DNA from: Bombyx mori
Lineage: Eukaryota > Arthropoda > Insecta > Lepidoptera > Bombycidae
Assembly (NCBI RefSeq): GCF_030269925.1
Contig: NC_085121.1
Span: 16,013,501 to 16,077,500 of the forward strand
Reading direction: 5' to 3'
Length of the DNA: 64,000 nt
Below are positions 46,919-57,955 of this stretch, in pieces (position 1 is the stretch's first letter; every line of letters starts with the position of its first letter). A program made the position numbers and the translations under genes. Under the pieces are notes generated by a model. It did no database searches. It was not told the DNA's origin and saw only the letters and a list, made by a program, of their open reading frames with translations.

Positions 46919-49870
46919 GGCTCCCCGCCTTGGGAACCCTGGTTACCAAGAGACTCGTCCTCTGGGTTGGTAGCTGGGAGCAGGCAGACTCTGCCTAAGG
47001 CCCTCTGGATTACGCCACGCGCAGTCGTGAAATCGGCTACCCGGGTGATGCCGTCTGCCCCTGGATACAGTTTCTTAACTCGTCCCAAGCGCCATCGCAT
47101 GGGGGGAAGGTTATCGTCCTTGATGACGACAAGATCTTTGAGCGTTTTTCTCTGCTCTCGCCACTTAGTCCGCTGCTGCAGCTCGCTTAAATACTCTTTA
47201 TGGAACCGGTCCCAGAAGTGCTGTTTAATCTGTTCCAATCTTTGATATCTGTTTGGACAATTTGTAACAATAGGTGGTTCTGGTAAAGCAGTCAGCGGTC
47301 GGCCTATGAGGAAGTGCCCTGGAGTCAGAGGAGTCATATCAGATGGATCCGACGTTAGAGGAGTTAACGGGCGGGAATTTAGGATCGCTTCGATCTGAGT
47401 GAATAGCGTCGTAAGCTCCTCGAACGTAAGATTCGCGTTTCCGATTACGCGTTTCATTAATAACTTTGCTGAACGGATTCCAGCCTCGTTCAACCCCCTC
47501 CAGTGAGGGGAATAAGCGGGCGAAAAATGAAATTTAATGCCCTCATCGTGGGCAGCCGCAATGACAGAACTTTGGCTTGCTCGCAACATTCTGCCCAGCT
47601 CATTATTAGCACCCACAAAGTTGGTGCCATTGTCACAATAAATGTCATGAGGCTTGCCACGACGCGAGATAAATCTACGAAAACACATTAAAAATGCTTC
47701 AGTACTTAGACCACTAACCACTTCCAACGTTAATGCCTTAGTACTTAGACATACAAAAAGACTAAGCCAACATTTGGATACCTTACATCCTCTGCCCTTA
47801 CGGTCCATGATTGAGAAGGGCCCGCCAAAGTCCACGCCTGTTACGAGGAAGGGATAGGTAAGAGTGACTCGAGGAGGAGGTAAGTTACCCATCATAGGTT
47901 GTATTGAGTTACTTTGCACACGAACACACGCGATACATTTACTAAATGTACTGCGTGCAAGATTACGTCCACCGATGGGCCAATATTGATCTCGTATAAT
48001 GCTAAGTAATAATTCAGGCCCACAATGCTTATGACGTACATGCTCTTTATGAAACAATAGTTTTGTAAATTTATGACGTGCACATAATAAAATGGGATGT
48101 TTTTTAGAATACTCGCAGACAGAGTTTTGGATTCTGCCTCCAACCCTAATCAAATCCTGCTCATCTAAGTAAGGGCTTAGTGACAAAATTCTCGATTTAC
48201 GAATTATCCTTTTATTGTTTTTTAATGATTGCACTTCATCAGGAAAGGAATCGTGTTGGCAGGTTTTGATCAGGGTCTGAGTAGACCTATCTATTTCATC
48301 GTTACTCAGATCACCACTAAGCCTCGAATCCTTTGTTTTACAATTGTGAATAAATCTTAAAATATATCCTACCACCCGGATCATTCGTTGAAATCTCGAG
48401 AACCTATCAAAGTCAAATGAAGGCTTAACAGACACACAACATGTATTTACTTTGAGCTCCGGAAGCTCAACATTTTCTATAGAAGCGCTTGGCCACTCCG
48501 TTTTCGGTTTCATTAAAAATGGTGGGCCACTCCACCATAACACTAAATCTTGAAGCTTGCTAGGGCTGACTCCTCGAGAAGCTATGTCTGCCGGGTTAAT
48601 TTCCGTAGAAATGTGATGCCAGGAAGATTTGTCAGTCAGTTCGTGAATTTCATTTACTCGATTGTAAACAAATTGCTTTAGATTACTAGGGTTGGTATTT
48701 TTAATCCATCCAAGCACAATTGTAGAATCAGTCCAGAAATATTTTTGATCAATCTTACGACTGAGTGACTGACAAACCTTTGAACTTAACTGAGCACCAA
48801 GCAGGGCCGCTGCCAGTTCGAGCCGCGGTATGGTACTGGGCTTCAAGGGGGCAACCCTAGCCTTGGCGCATAACAATTTGACTGATACTTTGTCTCCTGA
48901 ATCAGTACAACGTATAAATACACATGCTGCAAATGCGCTCTGAGAGCTATCGACAAAACAGTGTAATTGCACTGACACTGGAGTGTCCGACGATGTATGG
49001 AAGACGTGGCGTGGAATATTTATCGCCTTTATTTGTTTTAAATTATTTACAAAGTCACTCCACTCTTTCGATACATCGGCGGACACCAAATCATCCCAGT
49101 CCAGTTTAGACTTCCACAACCTTTGTAACAGCATTTTAGGAACAATCGTACAAGCGCTTAACAGCCCTAGGGGGTCGAAAATCTTGCATGTTGCTGCAAG
49201 AATGGTTCTCTTTGTAAATGGCTGCTCGATCTGAAAGTCGACTGAAAAATACAGCTTATCCTGGGAGGGACACCAATTCAACCCCAGCACCGACGATTGA
49301 TTCTGTAAGTTAGAGTACTGATCGTTTGCCTGGGATAAATCCTTTTCAGTACATATGGTTGAAATGGGGTCACTCGCAAATATACTTGGAATGTTAGTTC
49401 TAAATTTTCTAAGTGGGAGGCAAGCCTCAGCCAATTTATCGACCACTGCATCACGTAAGTATTTGAGTTCAGTTTTGTTATCACAACCGGTTATAAGGTC
49501 GTCACAATAAAAATCATTTTTTATAATATTAGCTACTCGCTTGTCTGAACACTCCGTTGATAACTGAACTAAGCATCTGGTGGTCAGATAAGGGGCCGAT
49601 GCTGTCCCATACGTTACAGTATTGAGTTGTAATGTTCGCAAAGGCTGAGTTTCATTGTCTCGCCATAATATAAGCTGTAAGTGACGTTGCGCTTCATCCA
49701 GCATAACCTGACGGAACATTTTCTCAATGTCCCCCGATAATACATACTTATGCTGGCGAAATCGCAACAAAATTGACATCAAATCGTTTTGTACGACCGG
49801 GCCCACGTACTGGATATCATTTAACGATTTACCTGATGCTGTGCGAGCAGAGCCGTTAAAAACGACCCGA

Positions 49871-49872
<2 letters not shown>
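46774..49872 (-). pseudogene. BEL/Pao reverse transcriptase, RNase H and integrase, left part
   Basis: Continuous frame, first convenient start at 49806 (1010 residues). BEL sequence continues upstream to the LINE poly(A) at 49873. In order, with residues counted from 49806: reverse transcriptase (DIEKMFRQ near 26-33; YCDD catalytic motif at 100-103); RNase H (CFVDSSQSAF near 290, IPRLELAAALLG near 330, YFWTDSTIVLGW near 355); and a His/Cys zinc region (FHKEHVRHKHCGPE to FSKCIAC). The integrase core follows with Asp in VTGVDFGGPF, Asp in IYCDNGTNFVGAN and Glu in GLNEAGIRSAK. A C-terminal DUF5641-like segment (MRWRLGRVKKLYPG, VLRRP-type tail near 915-960) ends it. No internal stop. The stop lies 72 bases inside the 3' LTR, as is usual for compact elements. 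Separated from its N-terminal half only by the LINE. Confidence 0.92.
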
Positions 49873-49904
<32 letters not shown>

Positions 49905-52900
49905 TGCCTTTGTAGGCAGACGGGCGTACGGCCCACCTGATGGTGAGTGGTTACCGTCGCCCATGGACTTCAGCAATGCCAGGGGCAGAGCCAAGCCGCT
50001 GCCTACCGCTTAATACTCTCCATAAGCCTCGTTTGAAGAAGGACATGTCATAGCGCTCGGGAAACACCGTGGAGGGGAGCTCATTCCATAGCCGGATGGT
50101 ACGTGGCAAAAAAGATCTCTGGAAACGCACTGTGGATGACCGCAGTGGCTCCAGGTAGTATGGATGAACTCTACTCCGGTGGCGGGCGGTGCGATGGTAA
50201 AAACGAGATGCTGGTATCATCTCGAACAATTCCTCAGAGCACTCCCCATGGAACATACGGTACAAAATACAGAGGGAACCGAAGTCCCTCCGCAGACCCA
50301 GAGGCTCCAAACGATCCGAGAGAATGGGATTATCGACAGTCCGAACGGCCCTCCTCTGTATGGAGTCAAATGGAAGAAGCTGGTATTTGGGAGCCCCGGC
50401 CCAGAGATGGGAGCAGTACTCCATGCGAGGCCGGACTTGTGCTTTATAAAGCAAAAGTCTTTGTCCAGGCGTGAAGTACCGCTTCGCTCTGTTGAGGACT
50501 CCCAGCATTTTGGACGCCAACTTGGCTTTGCCTTCCAAATGACTCCGAAACTGGACATCGCTCGAAATGTCGACCCCAAGTATCCCGATACTCTCGGAAG
50601 GTTGCAGGGATACTCCTTGGAATTGCGGCGCCATGACAAAGGGGTCCTTCTTCGCAGTGAACGCGCAAACTTGTGTCTTTATCGGGTTGAATTGAACCAA
50701 GTTCAATTCACCCCATTCGGAGACTCGCCCCAGAGAGTTCTCCACTTCAGACACAAGTTTTGATCGTCTCTCTTGCACCACGCTCCGAGAGAGACTCTGA
50801 TGGCCGATATATCGCGCATCCCCCGTGCTATCATCTGCATAGCAATGCATGCCATCAATAGACAGCATGTCATTGATATACAGGATGAAAAGCGTGGGGG
50901 AGAGCACCGAACCTTGTGGAACGCCAGCGTTAATGGTCATGGTATCAGAACAGTCACCGTCTACAACGACCGTGATGCTCCGCCCATCCAAAAAGCTAGC
51001 GATCCACTTGCAGAGACCCTCGGGGATTCCGTAAGATGGTAACTTCGATAGAAGTGCCCTATGCCAGACCCTGTCGAAGGCCTTCGCGATATCAAGGCTC
51101 ACAGCAAGAGCCTCGCCCTTGCTCTCCAAGGCTTCAGCCCACCTGTGAGTAAGGTATACAAGAAGATCGCCAGCTGAGCGACCGTGACGGAAACCGTACT
51201 GTCGGTCACTGATCAGCTGGCGATCTTCAAGATACTTCAGGAGTTGTGTATTTATAATTCGCTCCATCACCTTGGAAAGCAAGGAAGTTATCGCGATAGG
51301 CCTGTAGCTCGATGGGTCCGACCGGTCACCCTTCTTGGGGATAGGGTGGACGTGGGCGGTCTTCCATGAAGACGGAACCCTGTTAGTGCAATAAGAGAGG
51401 CGATACAAACGCGTTAGCGCAGGTGTCAGCTCAGGGGCGCACGTTTTCAAAACCACTGCGGGGATGCCGTCTGGCCCACTCGACTTATGGACGTCCAGGA
51501 GTCGGAGCTCCCGCCTGACTGCACACTGTGTGAAGCAGATATCCGGCAGGGAGCTATCACACCGGGGGATGTTCGGTGGTGTGGTACCCCCGTCGTCCAC
51601 AGTCGAGTTCGAGGCGAAGAGTTTGACCAGAAGGTCAGCCTTCTCTTTCGCGCTGTGGGCCAGATTGTCATCGGACTTGCGCAGTGGTGGGAGACTAGGC
51701 CTGCAGAAGTTTCCTTCTGCAGCTTTGGCGAGCGACCAAAAAGCACGGCTCCCGGAGGGATAGCTCTTCAATCGCTCGCCAACTCTAGCGACGTGCTCCG
51801 ACTTCGCCTTGGCAATTACCTTCTTGTAGGACCTGGAAGCGGCGTTATATTTCCGCCTTTCCCCTGAGATGTTAGGATCCCGACGTCTCCTGGCATTATC
51901 CCATGCCACGTATGCGGACCGCTTGAGGTGTGCAGCATCCCTGCTGGCATTGTTATACCAGGGTTTGCTGCGACCCCCAACGGGCACTACAGAGGAGGGA
52001 ATAAACAATTCCATCCCCTGGAGCACCACGTCTTTAAGACGGTCCGCACAGACGTCAGGATCAGCAGAGGAAAAGCAGAACCGCCCCCATGGGTAGGATG
52101 CGTAAAATTCACGCAATCCATCCCAATCTGCTGACATATACCGCCAAACTCTTCGATACCTGGTCGTCGTTCGACGATCAGGACGAGAGAGTGGTACGGC
52201 AGCACGAATAAGGCAGTGATCAGACGATCCAAGCGGAGCGTCGACCACCACACTGTATCCGGCCGGATCTGTGGTCAGCAGAAGGTCCAACAAAGAAGGC
52301 TCGTGCCCCTCGATATCTGGGACACGGGTGGGCTGTGTCACCAGCTGGGAGAAGCCGTAGGCCAAGGCGAAATCGTAGGCAGTCCGACCCGGGAGGTCAG
52401 TGGTTCTGGACCCCAACCACTCTTGGTGGTGAGCGTTAAAGTCTCCAAGAACCACCACCTCCGCAGATGGGTACTGCTCAAGCACGCGGTTAGTCCCCTC
52501 TTGCACATGCTCAAACAGAGCTGAACCTGCATCACTGCTGTGGGACCTGTACAGGCACGCGTAGATTCGGCTACGGCCCCCGTGATCTACGCGCAGCCAC
52601 AAGAGGGACAGGTCCCGTTGTTCGAGGCCCCGAAGACGGCGACAACAGATATCAGCCCGGACGAATACGCACACCCCGGCTTTACGCAGGAAGTTGTGCT
52701 CCAATACGTAGCCGGGGTATTCAAGGTATGAGGTATCATCCGGAACAGATATCTGCGTCTCCGTTAAAAAAAGCAGGGCGGGCTGCGCCGTCTCAAGGTG
52801 GTGGTGTACGGCGTCAAGGTTGCTATGTAGGCCCCTGACATTGCTGAAATCCACATTAAATGTGGAATGGGGGACCGCCTGTGAAACCCTTTTCTTTTTT

Positions 52901-53370
52901 TTTGTAGTCTTCATGATTCTTAAGTTTACGGAGAGTAGGATTAGGAGAGGTAGGATGTTGGAGGTGAGATCGAGGCAACACCTGAATGAAGCGCGGAACA
53001 TAGTACGTGCTCTACCACGGGTTGCGTGAGAGACTGACGCAGGGCATGGAAGGGCCCCCAGTCCACTCTGCGTGCGATCGCCGGGATCCACTCCGGTCTC
53101 CGACTCCGGCACGACGACCGCACGACAGGATTTTACACCGGTTGGCGGGACAGCTTCCCGGGGCGGAGTTTAGTAGAGACACCCGGGTTCAGGTCCCCTA
53201 CTGACCGGCGGGCGGCAGCGGGTACCGTTTCACTGGGTCTCCCTATACCCCCGTCAAACAATCACGCCCCGTGAGTTCGCACGCACGTCTGCTCCGCAAG
53301 TTCCAGGCGTCACCAAGACTCAACCCCAACAAGGAAGGGGAAAGGGAAGGGACAGAACTGGCTCTCCAAG
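49873..53370 (-). mobile_element. Non-LTR retrotransposon (jockey/CR1-like) inserted in BEL pol
   Basis: This LINE is bounded by a 30-base poly(A), seen as poly(T) at 49873-49902, and by the direct repeat AAGTTTT at 49870-49876 and 53371-53377. It is about 3.5 kb with a 258-bp 5' UTR, one long ORF and a short 3' UTR. Its 3' end is the parent of the truncated copies at 7690, 11749, 20695, 24098, 31052, 45672 and 59049. The long homopolymer tail and uninterrupted frame indicate a young insertion. Confidence 0.92.
49951..53112 (-). CDS. LINE endonuclease-reverse transcriptase, intact frame
   Basis: 1053 codons, no internal stop. An N-terminal segment with a Lys-rich patch (MKTTKKKKRV) may mark the true start. 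An APE-type endonuclease follows (NVRGLHSNLDAV, LLFLTETQ, VVLGDFNAHHQEW, GSSDHCLIRA). Then comes the reverse transcriptase: KSSGPDGIP, HPIPKKGDRSDPSSYRPI, SLDIAKAFDRVWH, NAGVPQGSVLSPTLF, catalytic CYADDSTGD. The thumb/C-terminal region ends RLWNELPSTVFPERYDMSFF and EVHGRR. It nicks genomic DNA and copies its own RNA by target-primed reverse transcription. No ORF1 (nucleic-acid-binding) frame precedes it, so the copy is either 5'-truncated or of a single-ORF type. Overall it resembles the jockey/CR1 superfamily; the exact clade is unresolved. Confidence 0.92.
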   Translation of the reverse strand: MPESETGVDPGDRTQSGLGALPCPASVSHATRGRARTMFRASFRCCLDLTSNILPLLILLSVNLRIMKTTKKKKRVSQAVPHSTFNVDFSNVRGLHSNLDAVHHHLETAQPALLFLTETQISVPDDTSYLEYPGYVLEHNFLRKAGVCVFVRADICCRRLRGLEQRDLSLLWLRVDHGGRSRIYACLYRSHSSDAGSALFEHVQEGTNRVLEQYPSAEVVVLGDFNAHHQEWLGSRTTDLPGRTAYDFALAYGFSQLVTQPTRVPDIEGHEPSLLDLLLTTDPAGYSVVVDAPLGSSDHCLIRAAVPLSRPDRRTTTRYRRVWRYMSADWDGLREFYASYPWGRFCFSSADPDVCADRLKDVVLQGMELFIPSSVVPVGGRSKPWYNNASRDAAHLKRSAYVAWDNARRRRDPNISGERRKYNAASRSYKKVIAKAKSEHVARVGERLKSYPSGSRAFWSLAKAAEGNFCRPSLPPLRKSDDNLAHSAKEKADLLVKLFASNSTVDDGGTTPPNIPRCDSSLPDICFTQCAVRRELRLLDVHKSSGPDGIPAVVLKTCAPELTPALTRLYRLSYCTNRVPSSWKTAHVHPIPKKGDRSDPSSYRPIAITSLLSKVMERIINTQLLKYLEDRQLISDRQYGFRHGRSAGDLLVYLTHRWAEALESKGEALAVSLDIAKAFDRVWHRALLSKLPSYGIPEGLCKWIASFLDGRSITVVVDGDCSDTMTINAGVPQGSVLSPTLFILYINDMLSIDGMHCYADDSTGDARYIGHQSLSRSVVQERRSKLVSEVENSLGRVSEWGELNLVQFNPIKTQVCAFTAKKDPFVMAPQFQGVSLQPSESIGILGVDISSDVQFRSHLEGKAKLASKMLGVLNRAKRYFTPGQRLLLYKAQVRPRMEYCSHLWAGAPKYQLLPFDSIQRRAVRTVDNPILSDRLEPLGLRRDFGSLCILYRMFHGECSEELFEMIPASRFYHRTARHRSRVHPYYLEPLRSSTVRFQRSFLPRTIRLWNELPSTVFPERYDMSFFKRGLWRVLSGRQRLGSAPGIAEVHGRR

Positions 53371-55719
53371 AAGTTTTGTGGTCTCGCTCTTCTCTCGCAG
53401 CACGGCGTGATGAGGTAAATAATTTCCAGTAGATGGCCTATCTATTTCTGTTAAATGACCTAATGTGGCATATTCATGTACAAAATCACTATACATTTCC
53501 TTCAACTTCGGCTGCTTTTGAAAACGCCTTTCTAAATTTAAAAAACATCTCTTAGCAAGTGAGTAAGAGTCTCCGAGAGCCTCAGGAGCCTCGCGCAAGG
53601 GCATTTTTACCTGGAATCTACCAGACGGTAAGCGAATTGTATTTTCATTAAAGGAATCTTCACAAATTTGTTCATCTATTGACAATGATCGTTTTGGCAT
53701 TATAAAATTTTCCAAGTCCCAAAATTTAGAAAGTGAGTCTTTAATTTCCTGACTAAAATGACATATAGATTTCACAGATGGCATGGTCAGAGTCATGGGC
53801 CCTGCAACCAACCATCCAAACTTCGAATAAATTAACTTAGGTTTATTTTCACCTAATGATATCTGGCAACCACCCTTAACAATATTCCACATCACATCGG
53901 ACCCAATTAATATATCAACTTTGCTACTTTTATGAAAGTTTGGATCGGCGAGTGCAGTATTGCTGGGTATGTTTAACTCCTCGGGATTGATTTCTACACT
54001 AGGTAAGTTTTCAGAAATATTTGATATAATCATACACTGTACGTCCGTAGTGTAGGCATTAATTCTTGACTTTAATTTTAATGTACAATATTCAGTGGCT
54101 GTAGATATCGAATTGTTCAGTCCACTTATACATCGTGACTTAGTACTATTAGTTTTAATTTTAAGTTTATTTTTCAGGTGATCAGTGACAAACGAACTTT
54201 GACTTCCACAGTCCAAAAGAACGCGCGCCGGGTAAGTACTATTGTCACGCTCATCGACGACTTGAACCACTGCAGTACCCAGGAGGACTTCGCTATTACT
54301 CGAGCATGAGGTAAGTGTAGTCAGAACAGCGCTAGTGCTAGCCACAGTATTCAAATTTTGTTTTTCATGGCTAGTGTTTTGTTTTACCTCGTTAGTTTGT
54401 AAGTTCAAGTTACTTCCGTTTCGTATTAATTTATTGACACTATTATTATGATTATTATTATTATGACACAATAAACTATTATGCCTTTTATTACAGACTT
54501 TGCAGGAGCTGAGACGACAGTTGGAAATGGAATGACCTGGACGAAGACAATTGAAGCAGAGCTTGCGTTTTGAAACTTCTGCTTGCCTGGCTTCGATACT
54601 CAAATTCTTAAATTGATCACATTCATACACGCGATGATTCTTATTACACATAAAACATGACCTCTTTGGCATAGATGAGAAAAAAGTTTTAATGTGTCTT
54701 GGTTCCTTATTACTAACAAACCTTTCATTTCTATTAACCTGAACTGCTCTAGAGCCGCTTTGGACGGTCTCTAAAATATCAGCACGTTGTCTTAAAAACT
54801 GGTAAAAGTCTTCTAGTTCTATAGACCCACCAAGGTTCGCTTTGTACTCTTCCCACTTAATGCTAGTTACACTATCTAGCTTTTGCACTATAATATAAAT
54901 TACAAGACTATCCCACTTATCAGTGTGCTCACCGAGTGTATTTAAAGCCCTCAAATTCTTTGAAACATGATCTATAATGTACCTGAGTGATCTATGCGAC
55001 TCCCTATTTAAAGATTCGAGGCTGAATAACGATTTGAGGTGGTTATTAATCAGTACGTTTTTGTTATTATATCTGTTGCACAGTAGTTCCCAGGCAATCT
55101 GATAATTTTCACTGGTAAACTCAATTGATTTTATTGTGACAGCGGCACCACCCTCTAGAGAAGACCTGAGGTAGTGGAACTTGCTGATGTCAGGTATAGT
55201 GTCATTCGCATTGATGAGCGAGTCGAAGGTGTCCCGAAATTCAAGCCATTTCAAATAATTTCCATCAAAACTCGGTAATTTTATAGTTGGCAATCGAATT
55301 TGATTATTTAAGTGGTTATTATTATTGTTGTTATTACTACAGTTACTTCCATGTGAAAGTCTACGCTGGGCAGCCTTGTCGCGCTCCTCGCGTTTTGACA
55401 CTATGTCCTGGGCACTAGACATGACCGCGAAGAACTGGCTTTCAATTTCGATTCTCTCTTGTAAGCGTTTATCTAAATTACTTTCTAAATCTAATACTTC
55501 TATTTGAGTTTGTACGTTTTCAAAATCTGAGAATAATTCCTTTATTTTTGTTAGTCTCAAATTAATATCAGTTATACTTTTTGTCGTGATGGTATCGGTT
55601 TCAATTTGTTCAATAACCAAGAGATAATCTTTGAATATTGTTAATCGCGCTTTAATTGTGCCACGTTTACGAACTAACAAAGCCAGTTCGTCCTGGTAAG
55701 ACACTTTACTTTGTGCCAT
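53320..55719 (-). pseudogene. BEL/Pao Gag-protease and start of reverse transcriptase, cut by a LINE
   Basis: The frame is open to 55761, but the likely start is MAQSK at 55719. A coiled-coil-like N-terminus carries the region around residues 20-120 and is followed by an Asn-rich linker. Next is the BEL/Pao Gag core (DUF1759 type: LPTIKLPSFDGNYLKW, with SRRSL-like RESHRSLRYI downstream). Cys/His knuckles follow (CFMCNKNHRVYEC, then CFNCLRPGHSISNC and CKVCNKRHNSLLC). Next comes an aspartic protease of the DUF1758 type (VLLDCGSQSSFV, ILIGSDVMW), then the start of the reverse transcriptase (YLPHHAVLREKSETTKL). At about 53371 the BEL sequence stops and the frame runs into the 5' end of the inserted LINE, ending at 53320. 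The seven-base AAGTTTT is found on both sides of the LINE. Confidence 0.9.
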
Positions 55720-55761
55720 GATTGATTTGCAAATGATAAAAAAATATAAAAATGTGGGCAA

Positions 55762-56857
55762 GAATGTGCAAGCAAACCAAAATCCGTTGAAGCGAAGCGG
55801 GTAGATCCAGCGCTGCGCAGCGGCCGGGGCGCAGGTAGCAACAAGCGGCGCGTAGCAATAAGCGCGCTGCGGCAGCGGTGAACGAGCGCGCCCACTCTGG
55901 AATGTTCGGCGGCTCGGCTAAGCGATGTGCAATGGATGCGCGTATTTAAGCGTGTGAAGCGAAAGCAGCTTATGATTAAGAAAAGGCTATTCAAATACAA
56001 GCGAATGAAAATAATAAGTATTTAATAGTTGCGGAACTCGGAATTCAAAGATTTATTTTATTTATTATTTAAAATGAGTAAAAACAATGGGAGAAAATAA
56101 GATTTTATTTTTGGGTAATTACGTAGAATTGTCTGCTTTACGTAACGTTAATTACGTTTGCAATCGTAAAACACGATTTGCTATAGGCACTGTAATTCAA
56201 AGGAAAATGTTACTATATTATTAGTTATGACCCCTAGTTTGGGCCGATAAATATCTATAACGCACAATTATTAATTGCAAACGTAGGTAAAGACAAAGAA
56301 AATAGTAAATATTGTACCCCTAGTTTGGGCAGTTAAATGTAGAAGAAAACGTTACGTTGTAATATTGATTACACGTAACTAACTATAGATGTGTATAGAA
56401 TGCAGAGTATTTAACTAAGTAGGTATATCGTAAATAAGCGAATTGAGGCAGAAATCAGTTAGCAAATTAACTAAATTTACGTTACCGTTTACTTTTTTAA
56501 GTTTGTAGGTAGATTTGCATAGCACACGTTGAATGATTCTATACGTGTAACTCGAAATTTTAATAGACTATTTACTTGGAAAATAGACATTAGTGTAAGC
56601 ACATAACGCACTTTTTAGATTGACTCACGACACTATTTAACACTGATCGAAAGGGGTGCAAGGGAAATGATTAGACAAGGAACGGGCTTACTTCCTTTAT
56701 GAATGGCCTTCTGGAGCGCTGGCTGTCCGGAAGACTTCGAGAAAGTTGTCCGCTTGTCCTTGTCCGTTGACCGCTTCGTGCGACTTTTGATACCTCGCCC
56801 GACGATGTGTAGTGCAGGTCTTCTGGACTTCACCGGCCCTTGGATGCAGACCGAGGT
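55762..56857 (-). other. Leader (untranslated) of the BEL/Pao element
   Basis: Non-coding between the Gag frame and the MITE. 55790-55930 is GC-rich; 56040-56640 is AT-rich with a repeated phrase (cccctagtttgggc at 56231 and 56320). A GC-rich patch lies at 56640-56850. No host exon recognised. Confidence 0.6.
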
Positions 56858-57123
56858 CAATGGCGGATCCAGGGGGGGGGTCATGGGGGTCATGACCACC
56901 CCCTGAGCTGGTTCCAGGACTTAGGTGGACCACTAATTGAATATAATCATTTTATTTATATATTTTGTCACCATACAGATTTTATGTAACTACATACCTT
57001 CAATATTTAATTAATTTAATATAATAATATAATAACTTTGTATAATGGCAAACGTTTGGGAACGAACGCATCTAAATTTGACTATGTGACCCCCTCCTGG
57101 CGCCAAAGCTGGATCCGCCCTTG
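56858..57123. mobile_element. hAT-type MITE in the BEL leader
   Basis: This 266-bp element has 15-bp terminal inverted repeats (CAATGGCGGATCCAG and, reversed, CAAGGGCGGATCCAG; 14 of 15 match). An 8-bp duplication ACCGAGGT lies at 56850-56857 and 57124-57131. The length of the duplication and the CAxxGGCGGATCC ends fit non-autonomous hAT elements. There is no coding capacity. A G-run sits at 56872-56880, with matching C-runs near the other end. Confidence 0.85.
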
Positions 57124-57129
57124 ACCGAG

Positions 57130-57147
57130 GTCCTGTCACGGTCGCCA
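57130..57147 (-). other. Primer-binding site, tRNA-Arg type
   Basis: Minus-strand TGGCGACCGTGACAGGAC lies five bases inside the 5' LTR. It is the exact complement of an insect tRNA-Arg 3' end (GTCCTGTCACGGTCG plus CCA), recalled from known tRNA sequences. The MITE target duplication (57124-57131) overlaps its inner edge, but the 18 bases are intact. Confidence 0.75.
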
Positions 57148-57152
57148 ATTTT

Positions 57153-57368
57153 TGTCCGGGAGAGCTGGTTGGCTGATGCGGAATAGCCGCAATCAAACGA
57201 ATCGGACAGTTAAAAAATGTGTATTAATATTTTGTGAATACGTGTCGCACGTCGTGCGGCCGTTGTAGCTCTCTTCGTGGTAGCCTCGCTGTCGGTGTCG
57301 CACCACTCACGCCCCGCAGCCCGCGCCCCGCCGCCACTGGTGCAGATCTCGAGCCATGCGCGTGAACA
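57153..57368 (-). repeat. 5' LTR of the BEL/Pao element
   Basis: This 216-bp repeat matches 46703-46918. The flanking CTAGT is at 57369-57373. Confidence 0.93.
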
Positions 57369-57759
57369 CTAGTATTTTCTGTCGTGGAATTATCAAGCAA
57401 ATGGTTCCGAAATTGAACAGATTATTCAATTAGATTTTTTTACAATTGACAGCCGCCGAGCATAAGACCTACTTACTGTATGAGAAGCAGTTACCACTAA
57501 CAAGCGTCTGCCTACTTGTCTAATACTATAATAGTCGGCACGTTAACATCACAATATCAATGCTGATACGTTGAGATATGATATCAAAGTCTCTTCTTCT
57601 TTTTAATCATACTCTCACTGCTGATGATCGTGACTCCGTAACGCTTTTTCAGCCATTCAATAAATCTGTTTCACGCGATGAACCGTTTGGTGAAGTGCGG
57701 AGTCGACACATACTTTCAGGTGAGTTGCGTTCCATCAACAGCCGTTCCAGATTTTATTT

Positions 57760-57955
57760 TTTATTTTATTTCTTAGATGAGTGGACGAGCTCACAGTCCA
57801 CCTGGTGTTAAGTGGTTACTGAAGCCCATAGACATCTAAAACGTAAATGCGCCACCACCTTGAGATATAAGTTCTAAGGTGTCAGTATAGTTCCAACGGC
57901 TGCCCCACCCTTCAAACCGAAACGCATTACTGCTTCACGGCAGAAATAGGCAGGA
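57760..57955 (-). mobile_element. Bm1-type SINE, 5'-truncated
   Basis: tttcttagatgagtggacga to cacggcagaaataggcagg. Confidence 0.78.

Larger units (their letters stand above)
46703..57368 (-). mobile_element. BEL/Pao LTR retrotransposon, complete ends, interrupted by two insertions
   Basis: Two 216-bp direct repeats bound the element; each LTR is TG...CA as read on the + strand. They are flanked on both sides by CTAGT, a 5-bp target duplication typical of BEL/Pao. The LTRs differ at one base that I can see (46733 region, ggaatgg versus ggaatag). Reading leftward the order is 5' LTR, tRNA-Arg primer site, about 1.4 kb leader, Gag and protease, reverse transcriptase, RNase H, integrase, a purine-rich tract (46919-46932), then 3' LTR. 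A LINE (49873-53370) splits the reverse transcriptase and a MITE (56858-57123) sits in the leader, so this copy cannot make its own full polyprotein. Confidence 0.92.

Noticed and set aside
50103..52535. Several plus-strand frames of 60-199 codons
   Set aside because: Antisense shadows of the LINE reverse transcriptase frame.
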